NCBI GenBank assembly: GCA_963752565.1
Contig: CAVVZC010000005.1
Location: 34,303 to 98,302, forward strand
Direction: 5' to 3'
DNA: 64,000 bases
DNA from: UBA11574 sp963752565
Lineage (GTDB): Bacteria > Desulfobacterota > Desulfobacteria > Desulfobacterales > UBA11574
Shown: piece after piece, positions 1-9,146 of the stretch
Layout of the letters: each line of letters opens with the position of its first letter
Position numbering within the stretch: the stretch's first letter is position 1
Made by a program: the position numbers and the translations under genes
Notes under the pieces: generated by a model
The model's database searches: none
What the model was told of the DNA's origin: nothing
The model's input: only the letters and a program-made list of their open reading frames with translations

Positions 1-120
1 TTTGTTTGAGTTCAAGGCATGCGAAAAAAATAACCACAGGCATATAATTGATATTCTGAGGATTATTTTTTGAGCATAACGCAGAGATTGGGCAAAAAGA
101 CCATTTATGGATGGGCACTA
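1..120 (-). repeat. Palindromic 3'-end element, copy A0 (cut by window edge)
   Basis: Read on the minus strand this opens with TAGTGCCCATCCATAAATGG and runs into the conserved core (CTGCGTTATGCTC, later TATATGCCTG and GCATGCCTTGA). It matches the copies at 5297-5443 and 40508-40683. Its outer end overlaps the stop codon of the MFS transporter gene. The distal inverted arm lies beyond the window start. Confidence 0.8.
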
Positions 121-1278
121 CCTGGCGGCTCTGCGATCCACTAATTGGGAGCATTTCAAGAGCAACCCCCCGACAAGGGCAATGAAACTGCTAATCATAA
201 AAAGTGCAAATGTTCCCAGTGTTTCAAACAGATACCCATTTATGAAAAATCCGACCATTAATCCAAGCCCATAGGTTACGGCGTTATTTACCGCCTGTCC
301 CAGGGTCTTGGCTTCATTCGGTGTTATTGAATCAATATAGAGAATGCTGGATACATGAAACGTACCGTACGTGACGGCATGTAAAGTCTGCAATAACAGA
401 ATGACCGCAGGAGATGTCGTAAAAAAGAGGCCCAGCCACCTGAGTACCGCCGCCATAAAAGAAAAAAACAGAACATTATCGATGGAAAAGCGCTTAAAGA
501 TGATATCGGATTTTATCATCACGATAATCTCTGCAATGGATGCCAGTGCCCATGAAATGCCGATAAATGTTTTTCCGCAACCCAGATTTTCAAGGTGGAT
601 GGAATAAAAACCGTAATATGTTCCATGGCTTACCAGCATTAAAAAGGCACAGAACAGAAAAACAATCACACGCCTTTTTAAAAGCACTTTGGCATTTGAA
701 GAAAAAGAGGTTTGTTTTTTGATCTGAATGTCAGGGATTTTGATGGAAATGAGCGCTTGTGCCAGGGAACCGAAAAAAATGAGTATAAGGATTATTTCGA
801 TGGAGTAAATATCTATGACTTTGCCCAGCAAAAGAACCGTCATAATAAATGCAATTGACCCCCATCCCCTTATCCTTCCATAGCTTTTCTTTTTGGTGCC
901 CAATACGTCCATGGTAAAGGTCTCCAGAAAGGAAATGATCGGAGAGTAAAATATCCCGTAAAAAACGGTGATGAACAGCATTGCCCAAAAATCGGTTGTA
1001 TAGAGATAAAACGCCCATATTGCGGCACTGATAAAACTGCATAATATGTATATCGGTCTTCTGATGTGAAATCGATCGGCCAGTCCACCCCATACCAGCG
1101 GAAATAAAACCAGTGCAATGGATCTGATGGCCGACAGAACACCGATTTGGAACCCGCTGAAATCGAGATGGTAGCAATATAAATTGAAATAGGGCAAAAA
1201 TATGCCCATGACGCCAAAGTATAAAAAATACTGGGAACCGATAACCAGCTTGAACGAATTTTTAGGATAATCGTCCAT
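118..1278 (-). CDS. MFS transporter, HcaT / MFS_1-like family
   Basis: Predicted inner-membrane secondary transporter of about 386 residues with roughly twelve hydrophobic helices. The N-terminal half carries the family pattern in which a helix ends with WGGLADRF (a variant of the MFS loop 2-3 signature), as in 3-phenylpropionate/nucleoside-type MFS_1-like proteins. Substrate cannot be predicted. I chose the ATG at 1278 because the protein then starts MDDYPKNSF just before the first helix. The open frame continues upstream to 1380, but that part resembles a degenerate copy of the dispersed element (1319-1350). No clear Shine-Dalgarno sequence precedes either start. The stop codon lies inside the end of repeat A0. 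Confidence 0.8.
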   Translation of the reverse strand: MDDYPKNSFKLVIGSQYFLYFGVMGIFLPYFNLYCYHLDFSGFQIGVLSAIRSIALVLFPLVWGGLADRFHIRRPIYILCSFISAAIWAFYLYTTDFWAMLFITVFYGIFYSPIISFLETFTMDVLGTKKKSYGRIRGWGSIAFIMTVLLLGKVIDIYSIEIILILIFFGSLAQALISIKIPDIQIKKQTSFSSNAKVLLKRRVIVFLFCAFLMLVSHGTYYGFYSIHLENLGCGKTFIGISWALASIAEIIVMIKSDIIFKRFSIDNVLFFSFMAAVLRWLGLFFTTSPAVILLLQTLHAVTYGTFHVSSILYIDSITPNEAKTLGQAVNNAVTYGLGLMVGFFINGYLFETLGTFALFMISSFIALVGGLLLKCSQLVDRRAAR

Positions 1279-1318
1279 AATTTTTTTATATTTATTATTC
1301 AATATTGGAAACTCAATT

Positions 1319-1350
1319 TGTGCCCAATATAGATTTGTGGATGCGCACCA
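1319..1350 (-). repeat. Degenerate end of the 3'-end element
   Basis: The stretch around TGCCCAATATAG and TGTGGATGCGCACC resembles the outer arm of element A (TGCCCAAT..., TTATGGATGGGCAC) with many changes. It probably accounts for the open frame upstream of the MFS start. Weak call. Confidence 0.35.
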
Positions 1351-1609
1351 ATTAGGAAGATCGCCACATCCTAAATACAACCGTTCAAAATATCATTGTA
1401 GCGTTTCATGAGACCATCAATATTTCATTTATGGTTAAAACACAATTTTTATGTTATATTTATGTCTTTACAACTTTTCTTTACAAACGCTGACTGAAAT
1501 GTTAAATAATTTAAATTAAAAACAGACAAACTTTTTTATAGCCCTGTCACTATTTGAAACGCTCGGTTTAGGTAATTGTAAGCTTTAACAATTAGGTAGG
1601 AGCTTTAAA

Positions 1610-2056
1610 ATGGACTATATCAAAATAAGATTCACCAAAGATTTCGATCAGCTCGATTCTACGTTTGAAAAAACTGTTGAGGATCTATTCAGAACGATAA
1701 ACCCGATGTTTACGATCGCTGAGCAAAAATGGAAGCCTCAAATGGACATGTATGAAACCCCTGACGAAATAATTATCATGGGTGAGATCGCCGGGGTTAA
1801 CAAAGAGGATCTGGAACTTGAAATCAGCAGTAAGGCAGTAAGGGTTCAAGGAATCCGTAGCCAATTTCCTCGAATAGATAACGCCAAATACAGACTTGCG
1901 GAAATACAGTACGGTAAATTTGAGCGAGTCCTCTATCTTCCTTCGCCAATTGATACAGAAGTCGTATCAGCGTCATACACGAACGGTTTTCTCCAAGTTC
2001 GACTCGCAAAGCTCGAACTGGACAAAACATTCAAAGTCCCAATTACAGAAAAATAG
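1610..2056 (+). CDS. Hsp20/alpha-crystallin family small heat-shock protein
   Basis: 148-residue ATP-independent holdase chaperone. The alpha-crystallin domain covers roughly residues 45-140 and includes the family strand pattern with EIAGVNKEDLELEI and a YGKFERVLYLP segment near the usual GxFxRxxxLP motif. The IxI-like tail (KVPITEK) is present. A TAGGAG ribosome site lies about eight bases before the ATG. It is transcribed alone ahead of lon, and pairing a holdase with the Lon protease fits a protein quality-control locus. About 200 bp of AT-rich DNA upstream probably holds its promoter; I could not assign a heat-shock promoter with confidence. Confidence 0.9.
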   Translation: MDYIKIRFTKDFDQLDSTFEKTVEDLFRTINPMFTIAEQKWKPQMDMYETPDEIIIMGEIAGVNKEDLELEISSKAVRVQGIRSQFPRIDNAKYRLAEIQYGKFERVLYLPSPIDTEVVSASYTNGFLQVRLAKLELDKTFKVPITEK

Positions 2057-2174
2057 CTGCTGAATGATTTATTTGAAGCAATGTCTGGAAAGATGACATA
2101 AAATCTGGCCTTAATTCTTGACTTTGATTCATAAATGCCGGATCGAATTCGACATAGATTAGTTGGAGGTTCTT

Positions 2175-4526
2175 ATGACAGAACAGCACAAAGCACCTGA
2201 AATCAGCACGGAAAAAATTCCGGAAATTCTTCCGATCCTGCCTTTGTTTGACGCCGCTCTTTTCCCCAAAATGGTTTTGCCCCTTGTTGTTATGCAGCCG
2301 GAATCGATTCAACTGGTGGATGAGGCCATGTCCCAGAATCGACTCATAGGACTTGTTGTTGCGAAAAAACCCGTAGATGAAAATGTGAACATGCGGGATA
2401 ATCTGAATACTGTGGGAACCGTTGCATTGATCCTTAAAATGGCAAAAACGGAAGATAACAAACTGCAATTGCTGGCCCAGGGTTTGGGTAGATTCGACGT
2501 TAAAAAGTATGTTCAAGAAAAACCGTATCTCAAAGCCAGTGTCAACCATATTAAAGAAATAGAAACAAAGGACAAAGAGATAGATGCTTTGATGTCCAAC
2601 ATGATCGGTCAGTTCTCAAGGGTTGCCGAGCTTTCTCCGGGTTTGCCTCAGGAAATCGTGGTGATGGCCAAATCAATACAGGAGCCCGGCATATTGGCCG
2701 ATATGATTTCCTCCACCATCAATTCCAGTCTTGAGGAAAAGCAGCAGGTTTTGGAGATTTACGATATAAAGAAGCGGTTGAAAGAAGTAACTCGGCTTCT
2801 TAACTATCAGTTGGAAATTTTAGAACTGGGTAGCAAAATCCAATCCCAGGTTAAAGGGGATATGGATAAAAGGCAGCGGGAATACTTTCTTCGCGAGCAA
2901 CTTAAAGCAATTAAAGAAGAATTGGGTGAAAAAGATGAGGCTGCTGTTGAAGTTGAAGACTACAAAGCAAAAATCGAGGAAAAAAATCTTCCTGAGGAGG
3001 CCCGCAAGGAAGCTGAACGGGAACTCAATCGCCTTTCCCGAATGCATCCCTCTTCAGCTGAATATACGGTGGCCTCTACATATCTGGACTGGTTGACGGC
3101 ACTCCCCTGGCATGACAGTACAGAAGACAACATGGACATAAAAAAGGCGAGAACAATTTTAGATAAAGATCACTTCGGACTTGATAAGGCCAAACAACGA
3201 ATCATAGAATATCTTGCGGTTCGCAAGCTAAAACCGGAGTCAAAAGGGCCCATCCTGTGTTTTGTCGGTCCTCCGGGTACCGGGAAAACATCTCTGGGCC
3301 GTTCCATTGCCAATGCTTTGGGGCGAAAATTTTTTCGAATTTCGTTGGGCGGCGTAAGGGATGAAGCTGAAATAAGAGGACATCGGCGAACCTATGTCGG
3401 GGCGCTTCCCGGGCGGATTATCCAGGGAATCCGGAGATCCGGGGCAAACAATCCGGTTTTTATGCTGGATGAAATCGACAAGGTGGGAAGTGATTTTCGA
3501 GGAGATCCGTCGTCTGCTTTGCTGGAAGTTCTTGATCCGGAACAAAATTTTTCCTTTTCCGATCATTATCTGGACGTGCCTTTTGATCTGTCAAAGGTGA
3601 TGTTCATCACCACCGCCAATATTCTTGATACCATTCCTCCGGCGTTGCAGGATCGGATGGAGGTATTGAAGCTTGTCGGATATACCCTTGAGGAAAAAGT
3701 AAAGATTGCCGTTCGTTACCTTATTCCTCGCCAGCGCGACGCCCACGGACTCAAAGCCGGTCAAATAAAATTTACAAAGGGCGCTATCAAACATATTATT
3801 TCCGGATATACCCGTGAGGCCGGTTTGAGAAATCTTGAACGGGAAATCGCAAATATTTGTCGTGGTGTTGCAGCCGGTATCGTTGAGGAAAAAATAAAGT
3901 CAGTTGCAATAAAAGTTGAAAATATCTCCGAGTACCTGGGTCCTGTAAGATTGACCCATGAAGGCAAAGCCAGAACGGCAATTCCCGGCGTAGCCACAGG
4001 GCTGGCCTGGACACAAACAGGGGGAGAACTTCTTTTTGTAGAAGCCACCTCCATGAGAGGGACTAAGGGCCTTACCTTGACCGGCCAGCTCGGAGATGTC
4101 ATGAAAGAATCCGCAACCGCGGCATTGAGTTTCATTCGGTCCAATGCTGCTTTAATCGGCGTTCCTGACGATTATTTCGAAAAACACGATATACATATTC
4201 ACGTTCCCGCAGGTGCTATCCCAAAAGACGGCCCATCCGCGGGTGTTACCATGCTAACCGCCCTGGCATCGTTGCTGACCAATAAGACCATTAGAAAAGA
4301 TCTTGCCATGACCGGTGAAATCACATTGAGAGGCCAGGTCCTGCCGATTGGCGGCCTAAAGGAAAAGGTTCTGGCTGCTCATCGCGCGGGAATAAAAACA
4401 ATCATTATCCCAAAGTTGAACGAAAAAGATCTGTACGACATACCCGAAGAGATTCAAAAGAAAATAGAGTTTAAACCTGTGGAAAGGATGCAGGATGTTT
4501 TAAAAATTGCATTTGAAAAAAAGTAA
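2175..4526 (+). CDS. lon: ATP-dependent Lon protease
   Basis: Cytoplasmic AAA+ serine protease of 783 residues that degrades misfolded and regulatory proteins. Order of domains: N-terminal LON substrate-binding domain (about 25-215), coiled-coil linker, AAA+ module with Walker A GPPGTGKTS near residue 365 and Walker B MLDEIDK, then the Lon protease domain. The catalytic dyad is visible: Ser688 in DGPSAG and Lys731 in GGLKEKVLAAHRAG, 43 residues apart as in E. coli Lon. The ATG at 2175 has GGAGG five bases upstream; a TTG at 2163 in the same frame would sit on that ribosome site. The stop overlaps the start of the next gene by one base, so the two are probably co-translated. Confidence 0.98.
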   Translation: MTEQHKAPEISTEKIPEILPILPLFDAALFPKMVLPLVVMQPESIQLVDEAMSQNRLIGLVVAKKPVDENVNMRDNLNTVGTVALILKMAKTEDNKLQLLAQGLGRFDVKKYVQEKPYLKASVNHIKEIETKDKEIDALMSNMIGQFSRVAELSPGLPQEIVVMAKSIQEPGILADMISSTINSSLEEKQQVLEIYDIKKRLKEVTRLLNYQLEILELGSKIQSQVKGDMDKRQREYFLREQLKAIKEELGEKDEAAVEVEDYKAKIEEKNLPEEARKEAERELNRLSRMHPSSAEYTVASTYLDWLTALPWHDSTEDNMDIKKARTILDKDHFGLDKAKQRIIEYLAVRKLKPESKGPILCFVGPPGTGKTSLGRSIANALGRKFFRISLGGVRDEAEIRGHRRTYVGALPGRIIQGIRRSGANNPVFMLDEIDKVGSDFRGDPSSALLEVLDPEQNFSFSDHYLDVPFDLSKVMFITTANILDTIPPALQDRMEVLKLVGYTLEEKVKIAVRYLIPRQRDAHGLKAGQIKFTKGAIKHIISGYTREAGLRNLEREIANICRGVAAGIVEEKIKSVAIKVENISEYLGPVRLTHEGKARTAIPGVATGLAWTQTGGELLFVEATSMRGTKGLTLTGQLGDVMKESATAALSFIRSNAALIGVPDDYFEKHDIHIHVPAGAIPKDGPSAGVTMLTALASLLTNKTIRKDLAMTGEITLRGQVLPIGGLKEKVLAAHRAGIKTIIIPKLNEKDLYDIPEEIQKKIEFKPVERMQDVLKIAFEKK

Positions 4527-5299
4527 TGGCCATTCATTTCTTAAAAAGACATTGGCGAATAGTTTGTAGACGTTTTGTTTTTTGCGGTATTTCAGCCTTT
4601 CTTTTATGTGGATGTTCAACAGTAGAGGCCCCCCCGACACCTCCCGGTCACCCCAAACCTTATAAAGTCGGGAGAACCTGGTATAAACCGCTGCCGCATG
4701 CACAGAGCTTCAGTCAGCGGGGAAGAGCATCCTGGTACGGAACAAAATTCCATGGGAAAAAGACAGCCAATGGTGAAATTTACAATATGTATGCCATGAC
4801 GGCTGCACACAAAACCCTTCCTTTTGACACGTATGTCAGCGTGAAAAATTTAGAAAACAACAGAGAAATTCAAGTGAGAATCAACGACCGTGGACCTTTT
4901 GCCAGAGGCAGGATCCTCGACCTTTCGTATACGGCGGCAAAAAAGCTCGGTATCGTCGGACCGGGTACAGCGGTTGTTGAAGTTGTTGCACTTGTCAGAC
5001 CCATTCAATCAGATATGTCGAAAAGCAACACAGCGTCGTATCCGGTAACAGATTTGTATGAAGGCAATTTTACGGTTCAAATCGGATCATTCGGTGAAAT
5101 GAAAAACGCCGAAAGACTCAGGAAAGAACTTGCTAGAACCTATGAAAATGTTTACATCACATCCTATTTCAATGGAAGGGATACCTTCTACAGGCTAAAG
5201 GTTGGTAAGTATACAAACCTGGCCCAGGCAAACAGGTTTGAACGCATCATGATCCAAAAGGGATACAAGGGTGCATTTGCCATCGCTGAGGATAATTAG
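4526..5299 (+). CDS. rlpA: RlpA-family septal lytic transglycosylase with SPOR domain (lipoprotein)
   Basis: 257 residues. An N-terminal signal ends in the lipobox LLCGC, so the protein should be lipid-anchored in the outer membrane. A double-psi beta-barrel RlpA domain follows, with the hallmark GRASWYGTKFHGKKTANGE stretch, MTAAHKTLPF and the INDRGPF motif. The last 75 residues form a SPOR domain (FTVQIGSFGEMKNAERL...) that binds denuded glycan at division septa. RlpA proteins cleave or bind peptidoglycan during cell separation. The ATG overlaps the lon stop (TAATG). A copy of the dispersed palindrome starts at its stop codon. Confidence 0.93.
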   Translation: MAIHFLKRHWRIVCRRFVFCGISAFLLCGCSTVEAPPTPPGHPKPYKVGRTWYKPLPHAQSFSQRGRASWYGTKFHGKKTANGEIYNMYAMTAAHKTLPFDTYVSVKNLENNREIQVRINDRGPFARGRILDLSYTAAKKLGIVGPGTAVVEVVALVRPIQSDMSKSNTASYPVTDLYEGNFTVQIGSFGEMKNAERLRKELARTYENVYITSYFNGRDTFYRLKVGKYTNLAQANRFERIMIQKGYKGAFAIAEDN

Positions 5300-5443
5300 T
5301 GTCCGTCCATAAATGGTCTTTTTGTCCAATCTCTGCGTTATGCTCAAAAAAATAATCCTCGGAATATTACACATATGCCTGCGGTTATTTTTTTCGAACG
5401 CCTTGATCTTGAACAAAAATCCTCATTTATGGATGGACACCAA
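5297..5443 (+). repeat. Palindromic 3'-end element, copy A1
   Basis: Imperfect palindrome running from TAGTGTCCGTCCATAAATGG to CTCATTTATGGATGGACACC. Inside it AAAAAAATAATCC pairs with GGTTATTTTTTT, and an inner ATAT/ATAT stem closes a short loop. Conserved unpaired pieces are CTGCGTTAT on the 5' side and CGCCTTGA on the 3' side. It starts on the rlpA stop codon and ends just before the gmhB ribosome site. Confidence 0.85.
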
Positions 5444-5457
5444 CAAGAGGAAAAACA

Positions 5458-6036
5458 TTGAAAAATGTGGTCTTTTTGGATCGGGACGGCGTCATAAATC
5501 ATGATTCTCCGGATTACATAAAAAACTGGTCTGAATTTAGGTTTCTCCCCGGCAGCCTGAAGGCATTAGAACAGCTCACGCTGAATAGATTTCCCATCAT
5601 TATCATTACAAACCAGTCGATGATCCATCGCAAGATGGTATCCAAAAAAGATCTGGACTACATCCATGACATGATGAAAAAAGTCGTTCAATCGAACGGG
5701 GGTGAAATAAAAGACATATTTTATTGTCCCCATATACCCCAAGACAGGTGCGACTGCCGTAAACCAAAGCCCGGATTGATTTATAGGGCAAAAAAGAGAT
5801 ACCGGATCGACCTTGAGACGTCGATCATGGTGGGTGACAGCGCAAAGGACATAGAATGTGCTCGGAATGCCGGATGCGGATCTGCGATTTTGGTTAAAAC
5901 CGGCAATGGCGTTACGGCTGAAAAAATATTAAAAGAAAAGATGATCCATCCGGACGTTATCGTTCGAAATCTTTTGGAAGCCGTCAACTGGATCGTCGCC
6001 CGCATCCATCCGGCAGCGTTTTCGGACAACTCGTAA
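5458..6036 (+). CDS. gmhB: D-glycero-D-manno-heptose 1,7-bisphosphate 7-phosphatase
   Basis: 192-residue HAD-family phosphatase that removes the 7-phosphate from heptose bisphosphate in ADP-heptose synthesis for lipopolysaccharide core. Visible motifs: nucleophile motif DRDGVIN at residues 8-14, ITNQS (motif II), the zinc-site pattern CPHIPQDRCDCRKPKPG typical of GmhB, and GDSAKDIECARNAG (motifs III/IV). The start is TTG at 5458 with AAGAGG eight bases upstream; starting later would delete the nucleophile. It lies six bases from the helicase gene downstream. Its leader directly abuts repeat A1. Confidence 0.93.
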   Translation: MKNVVFLDRDGVINHDSPDYIKNWSEFRFLPGSLKALEQLTLNRFPIIIITNQSMIHRKMVSKKDLDYIHDMMKKVVQSNGGEIKDIFYCPHIPQDRCDCRKPKPGLIYRAKKRYRIDLETSIMVGDSAKDIECARNAGCGSAILVKTGNGVTAEKILKEKMIHPDVIVRNLLEAVNWIVARIHPAAFSDNS

Positions 6037-6041
6037 TACCG

Positions 6042-8228
6042 ATGAACAGGCCCCTCCCCACAACCATCCTTGAAGGAGAACTGGAAAGAATTACCTACTT
6101 CAATGCCGAGAATCATTATACCATCGCAAAATTAAAAACCAGCAAAACCAAAAGTATCGTTACGATTGTCGGCACCATGTCGGCTGTCAAAGCCGGTCAA
6201 TTCCTCAAGATTGAAGGAAACTGGGAAATCCATCCCAAATACGGACAGCAGTTTAAGATTAAGGCTTACAAGGAAACCTTGCCTGCAACAATTGACGGGA
6301 TCAAAAAATATCTAACATCCGGTATAGTCAAAGGGATCGGACCTTCAACGGCAGACAAAATGATCAACCATTTTCAAACCGAGGTTTTTGAAATCATAGA
6401 GAAATATCCGGAAAAACTTCTGGAAATAGAAGGCATTGGAGACGCTAAAGCCGCATTGATATGCAATGCATGGAAATACAATCATGCGGCAAGAGGTCTG
6501 ATGCAATTGTTGCAAAAGGCAGGCGTTAAAACATCTTATTGTGCGAAAATACTTAAACAATATGGCACAGATGCGGTGGATGTTATCCGCAACAATCCTT
6601 ACCGTGTGACCGTTGACATCCCGGGTATCGGTTTTTATTTGGCTGACAGGCTCGCTCTGAATCTGGGTGTCTCAAGCGATGATCCAGCGCGGGTGAGGGC
6701 GTGTATTGTCCACGTGATGCAACAATTCACAAATGAAGGACATGTCTTTGCTTATGAACATCAACTGATTGAACATTGCCGGCGTCTTTATCACTTGGAA
6801 CCCGATATCATCGGATATTCCATCGAGACGCTGGCTGCCGAGAAAGAACTGGTCATTGAAAATGCATTGGATTCTTCGGAAAACAGAATCATTTATCTTA
6901 AAGAATTTCATCAGGCGGAAAACGGTATATCAAACCGGCTTAAAGCGCTGATGTCTGTCCCGGTTAGACCCCATTCAATCGATGCAGAACGTATTTCATC
7001 GGAAGTTCAAAAAAAATTGGCCATAGCGCTATCTAATGAACAAATTGATGCGCTCGAAAAAATACTTTCCCATCGGGTTGCGATCATCACCGGAGGACCC
7101 GGAACCGGCAAAACAACGTTGATACGGTCTATCAATGCCATATTTGAAGTGCTCGGGAAAAAGGTGCTTCTTGCGGCACCCACCGGTCGGGCAGCCAGGC
7201 GGTTATCCGAGGTGACCCGAAGGGGTGCAAAAACCATTCACAGATTGTTGGGGGTAAATTTTCAAGACGGACTGTTTAATAAAAACAAGGATAATCCCCT
7301 TCATGCGGATGCAGTGGTTATCGATGAGGCATCAATGTTAGACACACTTTTAATGTTTCATCTGATCAATGCAATTCCCATGACTGCTGTATTGGTTCTG
7401 GTGGGTGACGTTTTCCAGCTTCCATCCATAGGGCCCGGCAACGTGCTTTCCGACATGATAAAATCAACTCGAGCTCCTGTTTTTTATCTTAAAAAGATTT
7501 TCAGACAGGCCCATAAAAGCCCCATCATTTTGAATGCTCACAGAATTCGCAATGGTGAGTTGCCGGTCTTAAGGTCTATGGACGATTCGGAAGGTCTTTC
7601 AGAGTTTTATTTTTTGGAGCAGGGTGATCCGAACAGGGTTGTTTCAACCATTGTTGAATTGTGCACAAAAATAATTCCCGAGGCGTTCTCTTTTGATCCG
7701 ATGCACGATGTTCAAGTGTTAACACCGATGCATAAAGGTCTTGTGGGCACAACCCATCTCAATCAGGTTTTACAAAAGGTATTGAACCCGAACCCGGTGA
7801 TGGTTGAAACCACAGGCACAGCATTTAAAGTTGGAGATAAGGTCATGCACCTTAAAAACAACTATCAAAAGGATGTTTTCAATGGAGATATCGGAACCAT
7901 AAACGCTGTTGATATGAAAGAACATATCTTTTCGGTGGACTACTTTGGGAGGACGGTAAATTACGATTTTACGGAAACGGATGAAGTCTCTTTGGCATAT
8001 GCCATATCCGTCCATAAATCACAGGGCTCCGAATACCCGGCCGTAATATTGCCGATTATGGTTCAGCATTATGTTCTTCTTCAAAGAAATCTTTTATACA
8101 CCGCCATTACACGGGGTAAAAATCTGGTCATTATTATCGGCACAAAAAAAGCCCTGACAATTGCTCTAAAAAACGATATGCCTAAAAAGCGCCTATCCGG
8201 ACTTGCTTCCAGGCTCATGAGTAATTAA
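6042..8228 (+). CDS. recD2: RecD2/RecD-like ATP-dependent DNA helicase
   Basis: 728-residue superfamily 1B 5'-3' DNA helicase of the RecD2/TraA type, acting in replication-coupled repair in organisms with or without RecBC. The N-terminal OB-like region and helix-hairpin-helix segments (GIVKGIGPSTADKM, IEGIGDAKA, DIPGIGFYLAD) precede the motor domain. Walker A is GGPGTGKTTL near residue 353, Walker B is VVIDEASMLD, and the C-terminal motifs include YAISVHKSQGSEYP and LLYTAITRGK. It starts with ATG at 6042, six bases after gmhB, so the two probably share a transcript. No truncation seen. Confidence 0.93.
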   Translation: MNRPLPTTILEGELERITYFNAENHYTIAKLKTSKTKSIVTIVGTMSAVKAGQFLKIEGNWEIHPKYGQQFKIKAYKETLPATIDGIKKYLTSGIVKGIGPSTADKMINHFQTEVFEIIEKYPEKLLEIEGIGDAKAALICNAWKYNHAARGLMQLLQKAGVKTSYCAKILKQYGTDAVDVIRNNPYRVTVDIPGIGFYLADRLALNLGVSSDDPARVRACIVHVMQQFTNEGHVFAYEHQLIEHCRRLYHLEPDIIGYSIETLAAEKELVIENALDSSENRIIYLKEFHQAENGISNRLKALMSVPVRPHSIDAERISSEVQKKLAIALSNEQIDALEKILSHRVAIITGGPGTGKTTLIRSINAIFEVLGKKVLLAAPTGRAARRLSEVTRRGAKTIHRLLGVNFQDGLFNKNKDNPLHADAVVIDEASMLDTLLMFHLINAIPMTAVLVLVGDVFQLPSIGPGNVLSDMIKSTRAPVFYLKKIFRQAHKSPIILNAHRIRNGELPVLRSMDDSEGLSEFYFLEQGDPNRVVSTIVELCTKIIPEAFSFDPMHDVQVLTPMHKGLVGTTHLNQVLQKVLNPNPVMVETTGTAFKVGDKVMHLKNNYQKDVFNGDIGTINAVDMKEHIFSVDYFGRTVNYDFTETDEVSLAYAISVHKSQGSEYPAVILPIMVQHYVLLQRNLLYTAITRGKNLVIIIGTKKALTIALKNDMPKKRLSGLASRLMSN

Positions 8229-8280
8229 GTTGTAAGCGTACCTTGTTTTTGAGTGATAAAATAAATATATATGAAAAATC

Positions 8281-8309
8281 TTGACAATGCGTATTATTTC
8301 AATTAGTTA
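8281..8309 (+). promoter_or_regulatory. Candidate sigma-70 promoter for rpmF
   Basis: TTGACA at 8281-8286 and TAGTTA at 8304-8309 with 17 bases between, in an AT-rich leader about 70 bases before the rpmF start. The -35 is perfect and the -10 is weak. Confidence 0.45.
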
Positions 8310-8379
8310 AACTTCAACCTTTATTGAGGTGCATGTTTGCAAAGTATTTAAATAAAAACAATTAATTAGGTGATTACTT

Positions 8380-8556
8380 ATGGCAGTTCCAAAACGTAAA
8401 AAATCAAAATCAAAGCGGAATAAACGGCGGACTCATCAAAAGATCTCAGCCCCTAATCTGACCAGTTGTCCTCAGTGCGGTGATCCCAGGCTTCCACACC
8501 ATGCATGCCCCAGTTGCGGCACATATAAGGGCCGCACTGTAATTGATGTCGAATAA
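8380..8556 (+). CDS. rpmF: 50S ribosomal protein L32
   Basis: 58-residue ribosomal protein. It begins MAVPKRKKSKSKRNKRR, the standard L32 start rich in basic residues, and ends with a zinc-ribbon: CPQCGDPRLPHHACPSCG, then TYKGRTVI. All four zinc-ligand cysteines are kept. TTAGGTGATTACTT precedes the ATG. In many bacteria rpmF is followed by plsX and fabH; here rpiB and glyA follow instead. Confidence 0.96.
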   Translation: MAVPKRKKSKSKRNKRRTHQKISAPNLTSCPQCGDPRLPHHACPSCGTYKGRTVIDVE

Positions 8557-8657
8557 TTTTGTTCGTTTCCAAAAAACGTCCTTTTTAATTGATGGGATAA
8601 CATTTTTAGAATTATTGGAAATGTTTTCACTTCGAGTGTAATATGCAGGGTAATATC

Positions 8658-9146
8658 ATGGCCGAAAATAGAACACCCATTGTCATTGGCAGCGATCATG
8701 CTGCATATGCTTTGAAAGAAAAAATCAAAGCGTTTCTCATTGAAAGATCCATTGATGTTGAGGATGTCGGCTGCTATAGCGAAGATTCGGTGGACTATCC
8801 GGATGTTGGAATCAAAGTTGCGTCGATGGTGTCATCGGGAAAATTCAAGCAAGGCATACTCATGTGTGGTACAGGGATTGGTATGTCCATGGTGGCGAAC
8901 AAATTTTCTCATGTCAGGGCGGCGTTGTGTGCCGATATTTTCTCCGCTATCATGAGCAGACGACACAACAATTCCAATATCCTGGTGTTGGGGGGGCGTG
9001 TTATCGGGGACATTCTTGCCATGGAGATTGTGAAAACCTGGCTGGAAACTCCGTTTGACGGTGGACGACATCAGCGGCGATTGGAAAAGTTCGATCAGAT
9101 AAACAAGGATTTTACCAATAAGGGAATAGCAAGGGATACGAATTGA
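8658..9146 (+). CDS. rpiB: Ribose 5-phosphate isomerase B
   Basis: Cytoplasmic enzyme of about 162 residues interconverting ribulose 5-phosphate and ribose 5-phosphate in the pentose phosphate pathway. Family motifs: GSDHAAYALKE at the N-terminus, the catalytic cysteine in GILMCGTGIGMSMVANK, and SRRHNNSNILVLGGRVIG. The ATG at 8658 has an AGGG site about eight bases upstream; an in-frame ATG at 8643 lacks one. The stop overlaps the glyA start by four bases, indicating coupled translation. Confidence 0.94.
   Translation: MAENRTPIVIGSDHAAYALKEKIKAFLIERSIDVEDVGCYSEDSVDYPDVGIKVASMVSSGKFKQGILMCGTGIGMSMVANKFSHVRAALCADIFSAIMSRRHNNSNILVLGGRVIGDILAMEIVKTWLETPFDGGRHQRRLEKFDQINKDFTNKGIARDTN

Noticed and set aside
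5297..5443. Insertion sequence or MITE with terminal inverted repeats and target duplication
   Set aside because: No transposase gene, no flanking target duplication, and stems vary between copies while the centre is conserved, opposite to normal IS ends. Kept as a structured element instead.
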